From: Trichuris trichiura
Taxonomy: Eukaryota; Nematoda; Enoplea; Trichinellida; Trichuridae
NCBI GenBank assembly: GCA_037903355.1
Contig: JBAJFE010000026.1
Location: 186,001-250,000 of the forward strand
Reading direction: 5' to 3'
DNA: 64,000 nt
Numbering within the stretch: the stretch's first letter is position 1; the number at the start of each line of letters is the position of its first letter. The notes beneath the pieces were generated by a model. That model did no database searches and had not been told where the DNA came from. It was given only the letters and a program-made list of their open reading frames with translations. This document shows positions 1 to 12,825 of this stretch, piece after piece. A program made the position numbers and the translations under genes.

Positions 1-3000
1 CTTTATGCAAATTTACTTGCGATAACGGTCCGATATGGCTTTGCTCTTCTCCTGAATGATGTTACGATCGAACTGGTCGTTTTCCAGCAGATTCTTTGCC
101 TGATTGTTTATGTCGGCTACGCGATCTTCGTGGGCAAGAATGTCCGCTTCGATTAGTTGATGCTTTTTAAGCAGATTTTGAACGGACGCCAAATCTTTGC
201 CAAAATCGTCGCTGGCCAACAACGTCTCAACCTTAAACGGAAAGCAACAAGCGCATCACTGATTTCAGCGCCTTCTGTGGGAAAAATGTCTGTCGCATTC
301 TCACCTCGCCTAACCAAAATTCAAGATCTTTCACCGCGGCAATGAAACTTTGCTGCTTGTTCGCCTCCTTCAAACGATAACTTTTTTCCGTCGTCTTATG
401 GACCAAAAGTTCCCACTGATCGTTCAACGCCTTGAGGCGTTGCGAAACAACGGATTCGCTGCCGGCGCATCGATTCGACTCGATCAGGTCTACAAGAAAA
501 AAAGAAAACGAAATAAGAAATAATATTCTGATCACTCCAAATCAAAGAGAACGTTAAACAAAAGAAAGCGTACGCAAACTGCTAGCCGAACAAGCTTAAC
601 TTAAAAACATCAACAAAAATAAACTGCGAGAAAGAGTTTTTTTTCCTAATAGGGTTAGGGTCAAAGTCCTGAATAGGTCCAAAATGCACTTAAGAGTGTG
701 ACATTGTGGCACCTGCGCATTGGAAACTTTGAAATAAGGAATGTATTTAAGTAAAGGCATCATTATACTGGTCATGTTCGAAGTTATTGATCTAAAAAAC
801 AAGACCAGCATAATAACGTTTTACTCAAGTACATTCCTTACGTAGAAGATGCCAATGCAGAACTGCTACAAGGACAAACTTTCAAGTGCATTTTCGATCT
901 ATTCGGGATTCTGACCAACAGAGTTCTTAATAAGGCAAGAAACTTTAGTCACCCCTTATGAAGCGTCGGCTATACTGTATGCTTAGTCTCCTATAAGTGA
1001 CCAGCTTAAACTCATAACATTCTTGTCGCGCTACGAAGCCGGTTGAAAGGCAGATTATGGCGCCATCTTCATTTAAACAACTGTTTCGAGCGAAAAAAAA
1101 CTTCGAAAAGCGAAGTATCAAAAACCTTGAACAACTTACTTTGACCGGCGTGCATGATCGTTTGAATTCTGTCCGAATTGGCGCCAAGTTCAGCCTCGAA
1201 AGCTTGCTGCTTTTGATGCTTGCTTTGAATGTTGGTCGGATCGCGATAGGATTCCTCCATTGCCACCTGCAACTTCTCCGTGATCCAATTTTCAATTTCG
1301 TCCGCGTCTCTGGAAAACTGCTGCAACGTTTGCGACTCGCCCAATCGACTTCGCCTTTCTATCAACGCTTGCTTCAATTTGGACCAACTGAAAAACAAAG
1401 CAAAACGGTACACATATACTTTAAGGATTTGCGATAAAAGCTGATTTACCGATCCAGCACTTGGTCGCGCTTGCGACCGACGTCCTCCGAAGCGTAATGG
1501 TCGGCGGCAATCAGTTGATTGGCAAAGTTTGTCAAAGACAGTATTTTCTCCTGCTGAGAGTTGATGGCCTTGTCAAAGTCTTCGTGCTTCTTTATTAAGG
1601 ATTCAACATTGTCCGGCGACACTTGCTCCTGATTGAGGAAGGCTTCTCGGCTGGACATCCAATTCTCCGCCTGTTCGCAATCTCGATAGAACAACTGCAA
1701 CTCCAAGCACTGGTCCAACTTGACGCGACGAGCAATCCAAGCTCTCAAAATAAATTTAAATGCCAACGGCGGGAAATTTTTTAAAAAATTGCATAAGTAT
1801 ACTTTTCCAACTCTTCTCGAACTTCCGCTATTTTACGCATTTTTTCAACCACGTCGTCGGAAGCGTAATGATGAACGCTGAGTAGCTGATTGCCAAAATC
1901 TTCAAACGCCTGGAACGTCGGGGTACGAGCGTCTATTTCGGTACGATACTCCTGATGACGTTCAAGCAAAGCCTCAGCGCCAGTCACGTCGCTTGCCAGT
2001 TCGTCGCTGTTCACCAAAAGCATTGTGCCATTTATCCATCGCAACAGATCCCTGAAATTCAAATAAAGTAATAACTGCTCGTCTTCTTCATTGGCGGAAA
2101 TTTTATTCGCTGTCTGGCAGCAAATGCTTAAAAAAGACTATACAAATTTGAATAATCGACTTTATGCAAATTAAATGGCTTCGCGCTTATTTCAAAAAAT
2201 TATTCAAATTTCTTACCTGTAATCTGATAAGAAACGCTGATGGTCGTACGAGTCGAGCAACTTTTCTTTGCGATTATTAGCCTTCGTTGTCAGAGCGTTC
2301 CACCGCTCGTTCAACTGCAACTGCAGATCGTATATTTGCTCGGCTGCCTCCGGATGGGTTTGACGCAACCGATTGGCCGTCTCGTCAAGTTGACGCATCT
2401 GAAAGGCGAAAAAAGAATACAATAGACGACGGGCAATGAACCCTTAATTGGAGAATTCACTTTGTCACCGAGTGCCGCCAAATCACGCTCCAAACCCTCG
2501 TGCTTTCTTTGAAGCGCCTGAACGGAACGAAGATCGCGACCAAAGTCTTCCGAATCGAACGCGTCGTCTTTTTCCTTCATCCAATCTTTTGCCTCGTCAA
2601 CATCGCTAAACGAAACGCCCAACAATGGTCAATCAAAGCCGCTATTCTGTTTGCCCATTATTACCGATGGAATCGCTGCACTTCGTGAGCGGAGCCGAGC
2701 TGTTGGGCTCGTTGAGTTGCCACTTCCTGCAATGCCTGCCAGCGTTCGTTAAGGTTCTAAAAAAAGGTATACGCAACCTTACGCTTTGAGGTTTATTTTC
2801 AAAACTCAAACTGGACTTACGTCAATTTGTTGTCTAATCTTTTGAGCCGCCTCCGTTTGACCAATGGCGGCCAAAGCGGACGAGATTCTATTCATCTCGG
2901 CAAGGCGAACTTCGTTGGCGCGAAGATCCGATTGAAAATCGTCGAATTTCTTCTGCAGTATTTCAACCTCTTCGAGATCTTGGCCAATTTCTTGGCTCAC

Positions 3001-6000
3001 TGCCAACTGCTCCTGTAGAAGTCACTTTTAAATGGGCGAACATTCGCTAATAGGCGGCTCGTCAACTTTTGAGCGAATCCATTCGGCCAATTCGTTTGCT
3101 TCTCGTAGAAGCTGATATCCTTTGCAGGCTTCTTCCAATTTCTTTCTTCGCTGATTGCCCAAATCGAGTAGACACGAGTACAAACTTTCAATTTGATTTT
3201 GCTTTGCCGCTATGCTGCTCGCCTCGAGCAATTGCTGCTGACTGGACGTAAGACCAGGTTCTATCTTTTTCAAATAGGCAGCGGGCACAAAGCCTTGTCG
3301 GTCGTTCACTTCCACTTTCCACCAGTCCTAAGAAAACAAATAGTAACTGCTCAAGCAAAGTCGCGAGCAAACCTTGTTCGTGGAATTTAAAAGAGTCAAA
3401 ACGTCTCCTTTTTTCATGGAGACTTCCCTCGGCGACTTCTCCGTGTAATCGTACAGGGCGACAACGCATTCTCGACCAAGTGAACCAATGATCGGCGTGT
3501 CAGTCTGAGAAGAATAGTAAAATAAAAAGAATATGCACACTGACAGTTAGATGGTATAAAAATAAAGCAATGTCAGATAGAGCTAATAATAATAACAATG
3601 TTCACATAGATTCACAGATCAATTAAAAAATCATCACGTAATTTACCGAAGTATGCAAATTAGGCAATTTGAAAAATTCACACATACTTTGCATCGAGAT
3701 GCATGTTCACGAAGGCTATCGATGGTCGACTTGAACGCCTCCAAGTCGGACATCAATGCATTATGTTTCTTCAATAGAGCCTCGGCGGAATCTTCGTCTT
3801 TTCCATAATCGACGCTGCCGACAATCGGTTCCTTTTCGGACATCCACGACTCGGCCTCGTTGGCGTCGGCTAAGTATTGGTGAGCCAAATAGGAGTCTTC
3901 CAAATCGTTGTGGCGTTTTTCGGCTTTTTCCTTCAAGACGCGCCAACTGTTCTGCAGGGCGCTCAGCTTTTTCCTTATATCCGCCGACAGGAAGTGATCT
4001 GCAACAAAACTTTAAAAGTAAACATCAGAAAGGAGGCAAAAAACACTGACCTTCCTTCACCATGTCTTCACCGACGGCAAGAACTTTGTCAATTTGCTGT
4101 TCGTGATTGTTTATTTCGGAAATTAATGCTTGATGCTTCTTGATCAAGTTTTGCACTCCAATCAAGTCTCGACCTAAAAGGCGCGCATGCCAAAATAAAT
4201 GACAACGTAGGCGCGGGATACCACCTCGATTGTTCGATTCGGCAATTTGCTCCTTCTCCCGTATCCACGCCATTTCGTCATCAATGTCTCTGAACAGCTG
4301 ATGGCCGCGAAGCGATTCGGCCAACTTTGCTTTGCGCTTTTCGCACGGCTCTTTTAGGGCGCTGTAGCGAGCGGCCAATTTTTGCTCCTTCAATCTTATG
4401 TTGGGCATGTCAAAATGTCCCATCTTTTCAAATTCGGCCGCCTGCTGGCGCACCCCGTCGACGCGCTCCTGATGGGCATTGATGTCGCACTCGAGCAACG
4501 TATGCTTCTTTTGCAAGTTCTGTACGGAAATCAAATCTTTGCCGTAATCTTCGGACATAAGTTGAACTTCAATTTCGCTCAGCCACATCTCGATGTCTTC
4601 GATGTTACGATTGAACTGCTGCTGCGTGCCGGCTTCCTTCAACTTTGCGCCTTTCTGCTCTGTTGCCTCGACAAGATCGTCCCAATTCTTTTCAACCTCT
4701 TGCAAACGAGCCCTTTCGAAGGAAAATTGTTAAAAGCAAAGCAATGAATAAAAAAAACAGACGAACACTTACCGGACTTCATCAGCAGCGTAATGCTTTC
4801 CGCTGATTAGCTCGTCTCCTCTGGCGCGGATTTCGTCTAAGCGCGCCTTGTTTGCGTGCAATTCTTGCTCAAAATTAGCATGCTTTTGAATCTTGCCTTG
4901 AATATTCGTTGGATCCTGCAAGGAAATAACAAATAAAAACCCACCGTATGTCCAGAAGTTTTAACTCGCCAATTTGGAGCGTAACATTACAGTATCTACT
5001 TCCTACTCAGTGGCGGTTGAAATCCCGAACAGGCCGAAAATGCCAATGCACAACTGCCACACTTTACAATGCATTTTCGATCTATTCGGGATTTTGACCC
5101 TAACCGCTTCCTACTGTAGCTCTTGAAGGCAGCATACATCACTTTACGGATAATTTCTTGAAACATGCTAGATTGTTTTGCCCTCATGCATTTCCGACCG
5201 CTAAACTTGCAGAAAAAATTATACCGCCTCCTTTGACATTTGTTTTCCTATTCGAATAGCCGCTTAACATTGCCCCTGAATTTGCATAATTTGCATACTT
5301 TACTTATTACACTATTATTATTTTTAATAACTCACATCCATCGCGACCGACTTATCAATCTACATAAAGGACTACTTTGCAAAAGAAAGAGAAACAAATA
5401 GGACTTACTTAACCGCCCCTGCTAAAACTTTACAAATTACGGGATGTTACCGATACGCGGATGCTATTTATCGCGGAAAAGGTTGGTCTATCGGATTTTT
5501 AAAAAATTAGAAGATAAGAGAACGCAGGTACTTATACGCGCAAAAATTTGAATCGACAGCGGATAGCAGAAGAAGAAAATTTGCATTAAACAGTTCTATC
5601 TCGCGTTTACAAAAGGACTAACCAAGTAGCTTTCGTCGCGCGCGGTTTTCAACTTTTCGCTTATCCATGACATCATTTCGTCGCAGTCTCGTTCAAAGTG
5701 TTGCAGCTTGTAGGCGTGGAAGAGAACGTTCCGTCTGTCGGCCGCCTTTTCCAACAAACCGTTGCGTCTTCGTAGAAGCTGAAAAGCGCCTAAATGACGA
5801 ACTAAAATTCTTTTCTCATTCTCAAATTACCGCCTCTCGTCGTAGCGACACGTCGTTGGCAGAGTAGTGCTGCCCTTCAATTAACTTCGTTGCGAACTCG
5901 TCGAAAGCTTTGATCTTCTCCTCCTGAGCAGCCAAAGACTTTTCAAAGTCTTCGTGCTTTTTGATCAAAGCCTCCACGCTATCCAAACTTTCGCCAAGAT

Positions 6001-8331
6001 CTTCGTTGGCCAAAAAAGCCTGCAACCAACGAGCATCTTTTACAAGTACGTACAGGAAAGAGGCGGCAGAATTGTGCGAAAGATACTGTCAAGTTTCCAG
6101 CGAATAAAACTGGTGCTAGCGAAATCTTTCGCCTCTCATTTTAGCACACTAGTCAAACAGTAAGTTATTAATAAGCTTACTGCTTAATTAGGTGTGCACC
6201 GAATTAAGCAAATCGAGAAAAATTCTTACTTCCTGCTTTGTCATCCATGTTTCGGCTTGGTCAGTGTCGCGATAGAACAATTGCAGGTCCATACATTGTT
6301 CGTACAATATTCGACGTTCTTCCCACAATGCCAAAAGAGCTTCCTTTTCGGCGTTTAGGTTGTTTAGCTTGAGCGCAGAAGGATGAAAACTGGCGAAGGG
6401 CTTAAATTCAAGTTGGTTACCTTTTCAAGTACTTCCTGCTTCTGGGGGATATCTTCGCTAAGCAAACGCTTCCCAGCCTCTTCGGCAGCGCGGAAGCTGT
6501 CTTCTCGTGCGTCAATTTCGCCCTTTGAATTAAAGGTGTACAACGGCAAAAGTTCAAAAGAAAGAGCCTACTCGATGCTCTTGATGGCGTTCCAGGAGCG
6601 CTTCGGCACCCGCGACATCCTTTGCCAATTCGTCGGCTAATATAAGAGCCTTCACGTCGGTTATCCAAGAAATGAGATCGCGGTAGTCGGCAAAAAAGCG
6701 ATGCAAAATGAACGCCCTTTCGAGACCGGCTTTGCGCTCGCCCGCCTTACGCTTCAGATTTTCCCAGTTGCTCAAAACTTCCAACTTTTTGTCGTCTATT
6801 GGTTTGACGCGATCGGGATGCAACGATTTCAGCCGTTCAGCTTCAATTGCAAGGCTTTGAACCTGCAAGCAAAAACAACAATGCACCGTAATGATCATCG
6901 GACAAAGTAGGGGGACCAACTTTGCCATCCAAAGCAGCCAGGTCACGCTCTGTCCCTTCGTGCTTTCGTTGCAAAGCTTGAACGGTCGTTAGATCTCGGC
7001 CAAAGTCATCTGTTGACAAGCCCGAATCTTTTTCGCAAATCCAAGCAATTGTTTCGTCAATGTCGCGATTGAAGCGCTGAATTTCATGAGCCCCAAACAG
7101 TCGATCTTTTCGAGTTATCGCCAATTCATTTAGCCTCTTCCAAGCGTCGTTCAGTTCCTACAATTACAACTGAATCTTCGAAGCCGCTTAACGTGACGAA
7201 GTTACTTACATCCCGTTTACTTTCAATAACTTCTTTGTCCGGATGTCCTTCGTTGATAAGTTTGTCGGCATTCAAGTTGACCTCGGCAATACGGTATTGC
7301 TGATTCGTCAGTTCCTTTGAGGGAAAGTATCGTAAGGCAAAGAAAACGAAGGAATTTACCGTATACTTTAAGGAAATCGTCAAATTTCTTTTGCAGCACT
7401 TCGACATGCTCTAAATCTTGTCCAAATTCTTCCGTCGTAACAAACGCTTCCTTATCCAGTATCCAGTACATCACTTCGTCGACTTGTCGAGTGAAGAGCA
7501 AAAGTTTCAGCGCCTGTTGTAGACGCAAACCCTTGTCCGACAGTTTGCGTAACAATTGCTCCCATAGTTCGTGCAACTCGTCGAGACGTTTCTGAAAGTT
7601 TAATTACGCAATATTTCACCATTTTGCTTCTTAAGGTCTCAGCGTCAGAAAACAAAGAAAAAAGTAGAACTGCAGCCGAAAACAAACCTGCAAATCGATT
7701 TTTAAAAAACCCGCAGACTGTTACGCTCTAAAGAGTTATTCGGAAGGAAAACAATTGTTTATTTGAGCGGAAACTCGTAATAGAACATTTTTAAATGTTT
7801 GCAAGAAATCGAAAACGGAAAAGAAAGATTACCTTTATGGTATCGGACGCGTAATGCCCATGAACAATCATGTCATTGCCAGTTTTGTCCAACTGCAAAA
7901 TAGCATTGCTGTGCGCTTGCACTTCGGCTTCGAATGCTTGGTGCTTTTGAATTTTAGCCTAACAAAACAGCGTTATCATTCAAGGACAATCGTTAAGGGA
8001 GCACCTGAAGATTTGAAGGATCCTTGTAGCTCTCCTCCTGGGCGGTTTGTAGCTTTTCCAAAATCCACAATTCCAATTCGTCCGCATCGCGTTTGAAATA
8101 TTGATATTGACGCGCCTCCTCCAAGCGATCGCGCTTCTGATGGGCCAAATCCTTGAAATGGCGGAAATGGCCAAGCACTTCCGTGCGACGCATCTGATGG
8201 AATGATTAAGTCAGTTTTTGGAAGCTCAACCTGTCGATATCTACTTGGATGTCGGCTGCAGTTTCGAGAACTTTGATTTCCTGCGGCGGCGGTACCTCCA
8301 TAACGGGTTCGGGGGGCGTATGGTCTTCCAT
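1..8331 (-). CDS. spc-1: alpha-spectrin, 5' part of gene (partial at left edge)
   Basis: Alpha-spectrin is the actin-crosslinking, tetramer-forming component of the membrane skeleton. About twenty exons encode the N-terminal roughly three quarters of the protein. Its start (8329-8331) gives a short acidic leader followed by the conserved [12 protein letters not shown]. Successive triple-helical spectrin repeats follow, with hallmarks such as [18 protein letters not shown] (near 6.97 kb), [15 protein letters not shown] and [20 protein letters not shown] (near 3.8 kb). An SH3 domain (about 3.47-3.26 kb) carries [13 protein letters not shown] and [21 protein letters not shown], at the usual place inside repeat 9/10. 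The left edge falls in an intron after ...AISDRYRK, so the last repeats and EF-hands lie outside. A T-rich 3' splice site lies 13 nt upstream of the ATG. Two introns (651-920, 4990-5120) carry related foldback repeats. The identity is very secure. Confidence 0.98.
651..920. repeat. foldback (MITE-like) repeat, spectrin intron copy 1
   Basis: The sequence folds on itself. The left arm starts GGGTTAGGGTCAAAGTCCTG and the right arm, read in reverse complement, runs GTCAGAATCCCGAATAGATCG. Matching continues inward through AAAATGCACTT and, near the centre, GGAATGTA and GACCAG. Arms are about 130 bases with scattered mismatches. It lies in an intron of alpha-spectrin and shows no coding capacity. 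Its outer arm matches the element at 4990-5120. Confidence 0.75.
4990..5120. repeat. foldback (MITE-like) repeat, spectrin intron copy 2
   Basis: A short inverted repeat. The left side contains GCGGTTGAAATCCCGAACAG and the reverse complement of the right side contains GGTTAGGGTCAAAATCCCGA followed by ATAGATCGAAAATGC. The arms are about 40 bases around a central stretch with CAATGCACAACTGCCACAC. Both arm and centre match copy 1 at 651-920, so the two are members of one family within the same gene. Confidence 0.7.
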
Positions 8332-9815
8332 GATTATCGACTTGCTGAAAAATGAAAAAGTCACGCCGGTCAAAGCCGAAGACAAACAATCGACAAATGC
8401 TCAAGCGCAAACCCACTGCCGACTTCCAAACTAACCCAACTCGAGTAGTGGCTGAAACTAGTCTGGACAAAGGTCGACAGCAGTGTGTTTGCGCTTTTCA
8501 CTGCAACTGCAACGTAGACATCTATGACTCATCGCCTCCCTCCTCGCTGGCTGCCAAAGAAATCTGACAAGAATCAATGTCGGCAAACCGACAACAAACT
8601 AAGACGTTTAAAAATAAGCAATTTCTCGAAAGCGTTCCACTAATGCTCTTCGGGCAAAGGCAAAACCCTCAGGAATTAATGGCCCTACGGTAAAAAGAGC
8701 TTACGAAAAACGAAAAGTCAAGGAAGCGAAATGCATTTTGCTATGTTGAGGAAACGAATGCCTTAATTGGAAAATGAACAGTGCGAAAGCAAAGTGACGC
8801 CGTAGGGCAGTATCGAGAATAACATTATTCAAAACTGGACAGACGGGCGCGTTAGTTGAACATCGACGTTACAGAAATGCAGCGAGAGCAAACAAAATAT
8901 TTCGACTTTTCTGAAGCCAACTAATGGCTAAAGTTTAACGACGTAGAGAAAGAAGGGATCTACCTAACCACTACGCATTCCCAACCTTGTTAGGCGCTGC
9001 TGATTACGGCTGCCTGTAGAGCCTTCGACGTACTTAAAGCCGCAAAAAGCAAATGCTTACCAAGCTTATCTGCAGATCGAGCAAAAGAATTGAAGATACC
9101 TTTCAGGTCGACAACCTATACAGACTAAACAAACGAATGCTCAGGTTAACTACAGTAACCAACGCAATGCCTTTTCAACTGCTATCTAGCGAACGATAAT
9201 CTGCTTTAAAGTAAACTACAGTGCCAAAAGTGACACGAACCACGAACTTAAAATGAGTTTGTGATGTTGACGATACTTCGTTGATCCGCGTAACGTTAAT
9301 GGCCCAAGTCAGTTTGCATTTTTAAACAGGCCATCTCATCAAAATGGCAGAGCCTAACTTTACAGCAATAAAATCAAACAAAAACTAGACTGTACGAGAA
9401 TTAGCAATTCATCGCTGAGCTCTATTATGCATCGCTAATAGATTTATTTGATAATCAGGTAACGTTACGACGGTATGTTGTACCTGCTTATCTATTCACT
9501 GTAAACTAGTGATCAGTGCTCGCTGCTCTTGTGTCAGTCAGTCAGTCTGCCATCACCGGCTCTCCCGAGCGGTGCCTATGAATTTTTGTTCACAAAAAGA
9601 TATGATACCTTGGAAAGGGAGAGAGACCAAACGATATTAAACCATTGGACGTGGCAGTTGGCCTACGTCCCATTGTCAGAGATGAGGTCCCTCCCTTTCG
9701 AAGTCATTCGGAAGATAAGGCACCGCGACGGGAGAGTGGCAAGCGGTGTTGGCGGAAAAAGTGTAAGTTACAGGTAACTATTGACCTACGGTGGTATAAT
9801 TGTACAATGCTTTAG
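8332..9815. other. upstream region of alpha-spectrin
   Basis: A good 3' splice site (CATTTTTCAG) ends 13 nt before the spectrin ATG, so the true promoter is either farther upstream of a 5' non-coding exon or the mRNA is trans-spliced. No convincing coding exon was found up to about 9.5 kb. From 9529 an open frame runs toward the candidate exon at 9816, but I could not decide the frame of this upstream part. Confidence 0.5.
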
Positions 9816-10391
9816 GCAAGGGATGCGACTTTTTTGGTACGGCCAGCGGCTGAAGAAGCAATTACGATATTTCGGGCCTTCCCTCCCGGTGCGAACGATA
9901 TTGCTGTCACAAATGATATGGCACCGCAGGAAGAGGGGGAAGAAAAAACAAATTTGCCTAGTGCCGCAAGCTCGGTCGAAAGCCATTTAATAAATGTTGG
10001 CTTAAAATGATATAATGTTTTACGAAAGGCTCCGAAGTGGTCTTCCGTTGGCTCTCAGCTCGCTGGCAAAGAACCGAGCCTCACCTGCAGCCGCGCACTT
10101 TTTGAACCTGGACGAACGACTTGGAATAGTCAAAAAATTGCTTGGCTTGAAAGAAATACGTGGAAGAGGCTGAAGAAGAAACCGAAAAAGTGGCACAGCC
10201 CTGAAGACGCTTTATCCACTTGGCTAATGGGACACTTAAGATATTCGTCCAATGTGATTATTTCACCAAATAAACCTGTTGCGAACAAACTGCAGATGCT
10301 TTTTGCGTTCCGTAAAAAAAAACTCCGAATAAATAAGCGCAGCTTCACTAATCCTTCTCCGTACGAAGGGTTCGGCATAGGCGCAGAATAG
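9816..10391 (+). CDS. unidentified coding region, probably two exons
   Basis: After a 3' splice site (GCTTTAG, ending at 9815) one frame stays open for 192 codons except for a single TGA at 10008-10010. The first part is acidic and alanine-rich (FPPGANDIAVTNDMAPQEEG). The second is basic and tryptophan-rich (RNTWKRLKKKPKKWHSPEDA, then FAFRKKKLRINKRSFTNPSP) and ends GFGIGAE and a stop. The TGA may sit in a very short intron, since a segment ending TTTTACGAAAG precedes the second part. No family is recognised. The charged KKKPKK run could be a nuclear localisation signal. A competing frame is also open over 9529-9986, so this remains a candidate rather than a firm gene. Confidence 0.35.
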
Positions 10392-11267
10392 TTCGCGGGT
10401 TCGCTGCGTATTTTGTAATTATGGGCGCTCTTATATCGTCGCGGAAAAAAGCTGAATGCGTTTTGAGTAGAACTGAACGCTATGCGGGAAAGAAAAATAT
10501 TTTAAAAAACAAATCCCGCCAGCATGAGATACTGCGTTCAGTTTCGTCGTTCATTGGAATGATATAACAGATTCGCGCGTATTTTGATTGCTTTATTTTT
10601 AACATCCATTCCCGCTCACTGTTTTTCCTGTTTTAACCGCTTAAAATGGAAGATATTATTGGGCACTTGATTATTATGCCATGACTTACCGTAACACCGC
10701 TAACCTGAGCTTCACATCGAACGGTCTTATCTAAAATTTAACAAGAAAACTGCTTATTTTCAGCGCCAAAAGACCTTAATACTAATGGAATAGGCTTTCT
10801 CTCCTTGCTAATGCATATGGACCCAAAATAGATGAATGTTTAAAAGCTCTCATTGAAAATAGTACCATAACTTGCCCCAAAGTTCACAGAATAAAAACTC
10901 TTATTAAGAAATATCACTGTTCCCTCTCGATGTGCGGCTGTTTTCCCTGTTTTAATACAGTTTAGCGCGGATGCTCTTTTTTAAGCTCTTGAGGAAGAAT
11001 TAGCAGTGAAGTACAGTACCATACTTGACTAAATATTTGATGCGCAAGTACCGTTTAAGTTTTGTCATTTTCGCTAGGTTATTAAAAGGGTAGACATGCG
11101 GACAAGCCCACGAAAACTATACGCAAAAGACCGCATTACTTTTCTAAAGCTAACTTTAAAGTGTTCACTTTAAAGCAAACTTCAAAGCAGGATTGCGTGT
11201 TGGCCGCTCATCATCTTTTTGGGTCGCTGCGCGATTAATTGCGTAACGCGACAGCGCCTGCGCGGCA
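10392..11267. other. intergenic, nothing recognised
   Basis: AT-rich sequence between the candidate at 9.8-10.4 kb and the small heat-shock gene. No long open frame, hairpin or repeat family member was recognised. Confidence 0.5.
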
Positions 11268-11884
11268 ATGGAGAAGAGCGCGCCAAGTGAGCAGAAGGGA
11301 GACGGAAGTAAGAAAGCCGCCGGCTTCGATGAACTCTGGCAAAAGTATGTACAAGCGGAGAAGCGAAAAGACAACCAGTCCAAACAGCAATTGGAAAGAC
11401 TCAGACTAAAGCAGTTCAGATGGATGCAAAAGAAGCGAGCGGAAAGTCAACGCGGCACCGAAGGAGAACAAATGCAAATCTCAGCGAAAGACTTACAGAA
11501 GAAAGACTTGGTTTGCAACGGTTTCTGCTACGAAGTGGAAGAGCGTTCAACGATGAAAGTTTGGAGAGTACAAATAAAGCTTCATCATTTTGAACTGAAG
11601 GACATCAACGTTACAACGGACGGGAAAAAGTATTTTTTACCAAACTTTGACCCTCCCAACCGCAACAGTTATTCACGCTTTTCCTTATTAGGGCTGTTGT
11701 GACGGCAGAAAAGAAGAACAAAGAGGGAAAGGTGGTCCGCTCCTATTCTTGGAACTTTAAACCTTACGCGTGGGCGTCAATAGAAAATTTAGCCGTTGCG
11801 TGGAATGCTAAAAAGCATCTGCTCATTATTGAAGCGCCGAAAACCAACGCCGTCTCCCTGCAGACATGCAGCCGTCACATGTAA
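11268..11884 (+). CDS. small heat-shock protein (alpha-crystallin domain)
   Basis: Two exons (11268-11629, 11692-11884) encode 184 residues. The first ~95 residues are charged and helical (KRKDNQSKQQLERLRLKQF). An alpha-crystallin-like domain follows: VWRVQIKLHHFELKDINVTT, then DGKKAVVTAEKKNKEGKVVR formed across the 62-nt intron, and finally WASIENLAVAWNAKKHLLII followed by EAPK, the typical L-x-I-E-A-P end of the fold. Proteins of this family are ATP-independent chaperones that hold unfolding clients. Sequence identity to canonical HSP16/HSP20 looks modest and the C-terminal I-x-I motif is not obvious, so it may be a divergent sHSP-like protein. A polyadenylation signal lies at 12007. The family call is moderately secure. 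Confidence 0.75.
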
Positions 11885-12006
11885 AGCGAAAACAAAATAC
11901 GAAAACTCAGTGTTGCCTAAGTCACAGTCATCTCACGAACGATCCTGTAATTCACAACTAATACACGTCGCTGTAAGGACAATGTAAAGGTGCACATGGG
12001 AATAAT

Positions 12007-12012
12007 AATAAA
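12007..12012 (+). promoter_or_regulatory. polyadenylation signal of the small heat-shock gene
   Basis: AATAAA, 123 bases after the stop codon of the small heat-shock gene, within AATAATAATAAAC. Confidence 0.6.
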
Positions 12013-12048
12013 CGTCTTTCTAACTTTCATTCCGCTTTTGTATCTGGC

Positions 12049-12118
12049 CGTTTTACTTTTAAACTTTTAACCCATATAGACCATCGTCTATACGGGTTAA
12101 AAGTTTAAAAGGAAAACG
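12049..12118. repeat. 70-base near-perfect hairpin
   Basis: Two 33-nt arms separated by the loop CATC, with only two mismatches. The left arm ends TTTTAACCCATATAGAC and the right arm begins GTCTATACGGGTTAAAA. It lies between the convergent 3' ends of the small heat-shock gene and lipin. It could be a minimal foldback element or a 3' end structure. Confidence 0.8.
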
Positions 12119-12825
12119 TAGACCTTACTAAAATCACTCGAAGCTGAAGAAACAAATTGTAAACTCACGCAGCCATTCAAGGCTGCACAAATACACAGAA
12201 TAGCGACTGTCTCTTATGTAAACTTCCTTAAAGTAATGAAGCTATCGAATGGTGAACAAAAAGCAAAAGTCAAAAACTCTGGGAGGATGTTATATTTTTA
12301 TAAAATCAATCAGTATTTAAAAAAACTTGGCCCAACGCTACGTACCTCAATAAGGATGTCTGTTTCGAGTTGAACAACCGCCAGAGAATGTCAGACCTCA
12401 AAAATTTTGAATAAGAGCTAAGACGACGTCTAAGCTGGGGAGTCAAGGAATGCTATATATGGCGTTGCGCTCTCGTAGATCGCGTATTCTTCAAACCGTC
12501 ACAGCAACAGCAGTATGCCTGCTTGGAAGGAAAAGGAGAAAAGCTAAAATGAAAATTGTATCCAAAGCTGTATAGAAAAACGTGGAGTACGGTTGACTGC
12601 AAATGCAGAGCAGCGCTAGAGAAGGACAATGCAACAGACAAATTATTTGCATATTTTTCAAGTATTCAGATGTCCCGTCGTCAACCGCGGAATTGCAATC
12701 ATGCAAACCAGACGTTCAAAAAAAAACAATGAAGTAAACAAAAATGGAGGTGAAAATAACGTAAAAAACATTTCGGGTCAGCGCGGTAATATGTGCAATA
12801 CAAAGAATAGAACGCTTGTTTTGCC

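Noticed and set aside
650..662. Telomere-like GGGTTAGGGT.
   Set aside because: Only two units, explained as part of the foldback repeat arm; no array.
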